A DNA stretch of 38,032 nucleotides from Heterotrichella gracilis. Lineage: Eukaryota > Sar > Xanthophyceae > Tribonematales > Xanthonemataceae. Of the stretch, positions 37,501-38,032 are shown piece by piece; the first letter of the stretch is position 1; every line of letters begins with the position of its first letter. The DNA lies in NCBI GenBank assembly GCA_032358255.1, contig JAULBX010026452.1, positions 1-38,032 of the forward strand, in the 5' to 3' direction. The position numbers were made by a program, and so were the translations under genes. Under the pieces are notes generated by a model. That model did no database searches, was not told the DNA's origin, and saw nothing but the letters and a program-made list of their open reading frames with translations.

Positions 37501-37737
37501 ATCATGCATATCAATCTCGGTGATACAACAATGTGCAATATTCAATGTCCCTCTGATGCCATGGAGCAGGCGCTTATGCAATTGCTTGAGCACTAGTGCA
37601 TGGTGCGTACCCGGTCAGTCGCAGGCGGGGACGAGAAGTAGGCCTGTGAGCGGTAGTGTACCCCGATGAGCAGTGAGTAGTCCATCACATTCAGCTCCTC
37701 CATCAAACCAACATCCCGGTCAATCTGGTCGATCAGC
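34529..37737 (-). CDS. Phosphatidylinositol phosphate kinase, C-terminal part
   Basis: Six exons lie in the window: 37737-37611, 37337-37207, 36873-36716, 36307-36212, 35788-35621 and 34899-34529. The 37737 exon starts with an acceptor, so the 5' part of the gene lies beyond the right edge. The visible part encodes about 350 residues. It starts in the kinase core (LIDQIDRDVGLMEELN, then the family signature MDYSLLIGVHYR) and ends with QLGKNMPAIA, FFGVIDFLQEYSLRKQMEHR, SISVVHPTAYAKRFQAFM and a stop. These are diagnostic of phosphatidylinositol-4-phosphate 5-kinases and relatives, which make PI(4,5)P2 at the plasma membrane. Between MDYSLL and FFGVID are about 280 residues, much longer than usual, largely Ser/Gly/Pro/Glu-rich (exons 37337 to 35621). 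Intron 2 as numbered here carries a five-copy acceptor repeat. Confidence 0.92.
35191..35352. repeat. Direct repeat in the last PIPK intron
   Basis: acaccacatgccttac occurs at 35191-35206 and 35337-35352, 146 bases apart. The intervening sequence has no recognisable coding. tggctgtattgctggaat at 35304-35321 is also found at 19054-19071 in GAD intron 3. Confidence 0.6.
36863..37083 (-). repeat. Five-copy acceptor repeat before a PIPK exon
   Basis: On the minus strand a unit of 42-50 bases, ttgctgccgctgcctcaccag followed by ggacc or ggatc, is repeated five times. The most 3' copy holds the true acceptor and the first codons of the exon starting at 36873. On the plus strand the cores tccctggtga and its variants begin at 36871, 36920, 36970, 37012 and 37055. 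Most copies retain CAG or AAG followed by GGAT/GGAC, so several are potential 3' splice sites. CCCTAAACCC stretches lie between units. Confidence 0.8.
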
Positions 37738-37940
37738 CTGCGAGTGTAATGCAGCATGTCAGTACTGACGCAGCAGGCAAATGCACCACAACAGCGCCAG
37801 ACACTTGCGTGTGAAGATCACAAGCCATAGGCAATTCTGCTGCAAACTTGTTCACAAGCCTGAGACAATTGCCACTTAAAGTACACGATACGCCCACTGT
37901 GGCTGCGCCTTGGATGCACCCAAACCTTGGCAGCAAGCCC

Positions 37941-38032
37941 ATTGCATCGGTAGCAATTGCATCGGTAGCAATTGCATCGGTAGCAATTGCATCGGTAGCA
38001 ATTGCATCGGTAGCAATTGCATCGGTAGCAAT
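37941..38032 (+). repeat. 15-bp minisatellite at the right edge
   Basis: The unit attgcatcggtagca is repeated without visible change about six times and continues to the last base of the window. Each unit contains the inverted pair TTGC/GCAA. It probably lies in the next upstream intron of the PIPK gene. Its true length cannot be known from this window. Confidence 0.9.

Overview
The window is nuclear DNA from a photosynthetic green alga (core chlorophyte). The evidence is plant-type intron-rich genes with GT-AG introns, a thylakoid calcium-sensing protein (CAS), plant-type glutamate decarboxylase, organelle-targeted proteins with transit peptides, GC-rich exons in less GC-rich introns, C-rich tracts before 3' splice sites and short interstitial TTTAGGG telomere-type repeats. 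I cannot place it to genus. No tRNA, rRNA, CRISPR array or complete autonomous transposon was seen.

Layout, left to right: SFT2-family Golgi transport protein (+, 492-1409, 5 exons); chloroplast CAS with a rhodanese-like domain (+, 2436-6266, 8 exons); a probably plastid-targeted Ser/Thr kinase (-, 9583-8039, 3 exons); a weakly supported small gene (+, about 10021-10575); organellar methionyl-tRNA synthetase (+, 11073-15908, 10 exons); glutamate decarboxylase (+, 17300-23344, 9 exons); a frame-disrupted TPR/MYND gene (-, 24874-24111); an intronless AT-hook chromatin protein (-, 27720-26317); a MYND-finger protein with an N-myristoylation signal (-, 32212-29472, 3 exons); a small basic UPF0390-like protein (+, 33431-33724); and the 3' part of a phosphatidylinositol-phosphate kinase gene running off the right edge (-, 37737-34529, 6 exons in the window). 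All exon joins quoted were checked for GT-AG borders and reading phase by eye. The genes are ordinary housekeeping or signalling genes, not an operon or cluster. Calcium (CAS), GABA synthesis (GAD) and phosphoinositides (PIPK) could meet in stress signalling, but nothing in the sequence links them.

The most unusual signal lies in the introns. In four genes (CAS, metRS, GAD, PIPK) decayed tandem copies of a piece containing the intron 3' end plus the first bases of the following exon lie roughly 75-470 bp upstream of the real 3' splice site, so decoy acceptors with exon-like starts line up before the true exon. PIPK has five copies of such a unit and GAD exon 2 has three. GAD exon 2 also has a decayed copy of its donor end downstream. 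In addition, three introns (metRS intron 3, GAD introns 3 and 4) contain long imperfect foldbacks of about 240-270 bp that look like MITEs or small-RNA hairpin precursors. Several exons sit between a C-rich upstream and a G-rich downstream intron flank.
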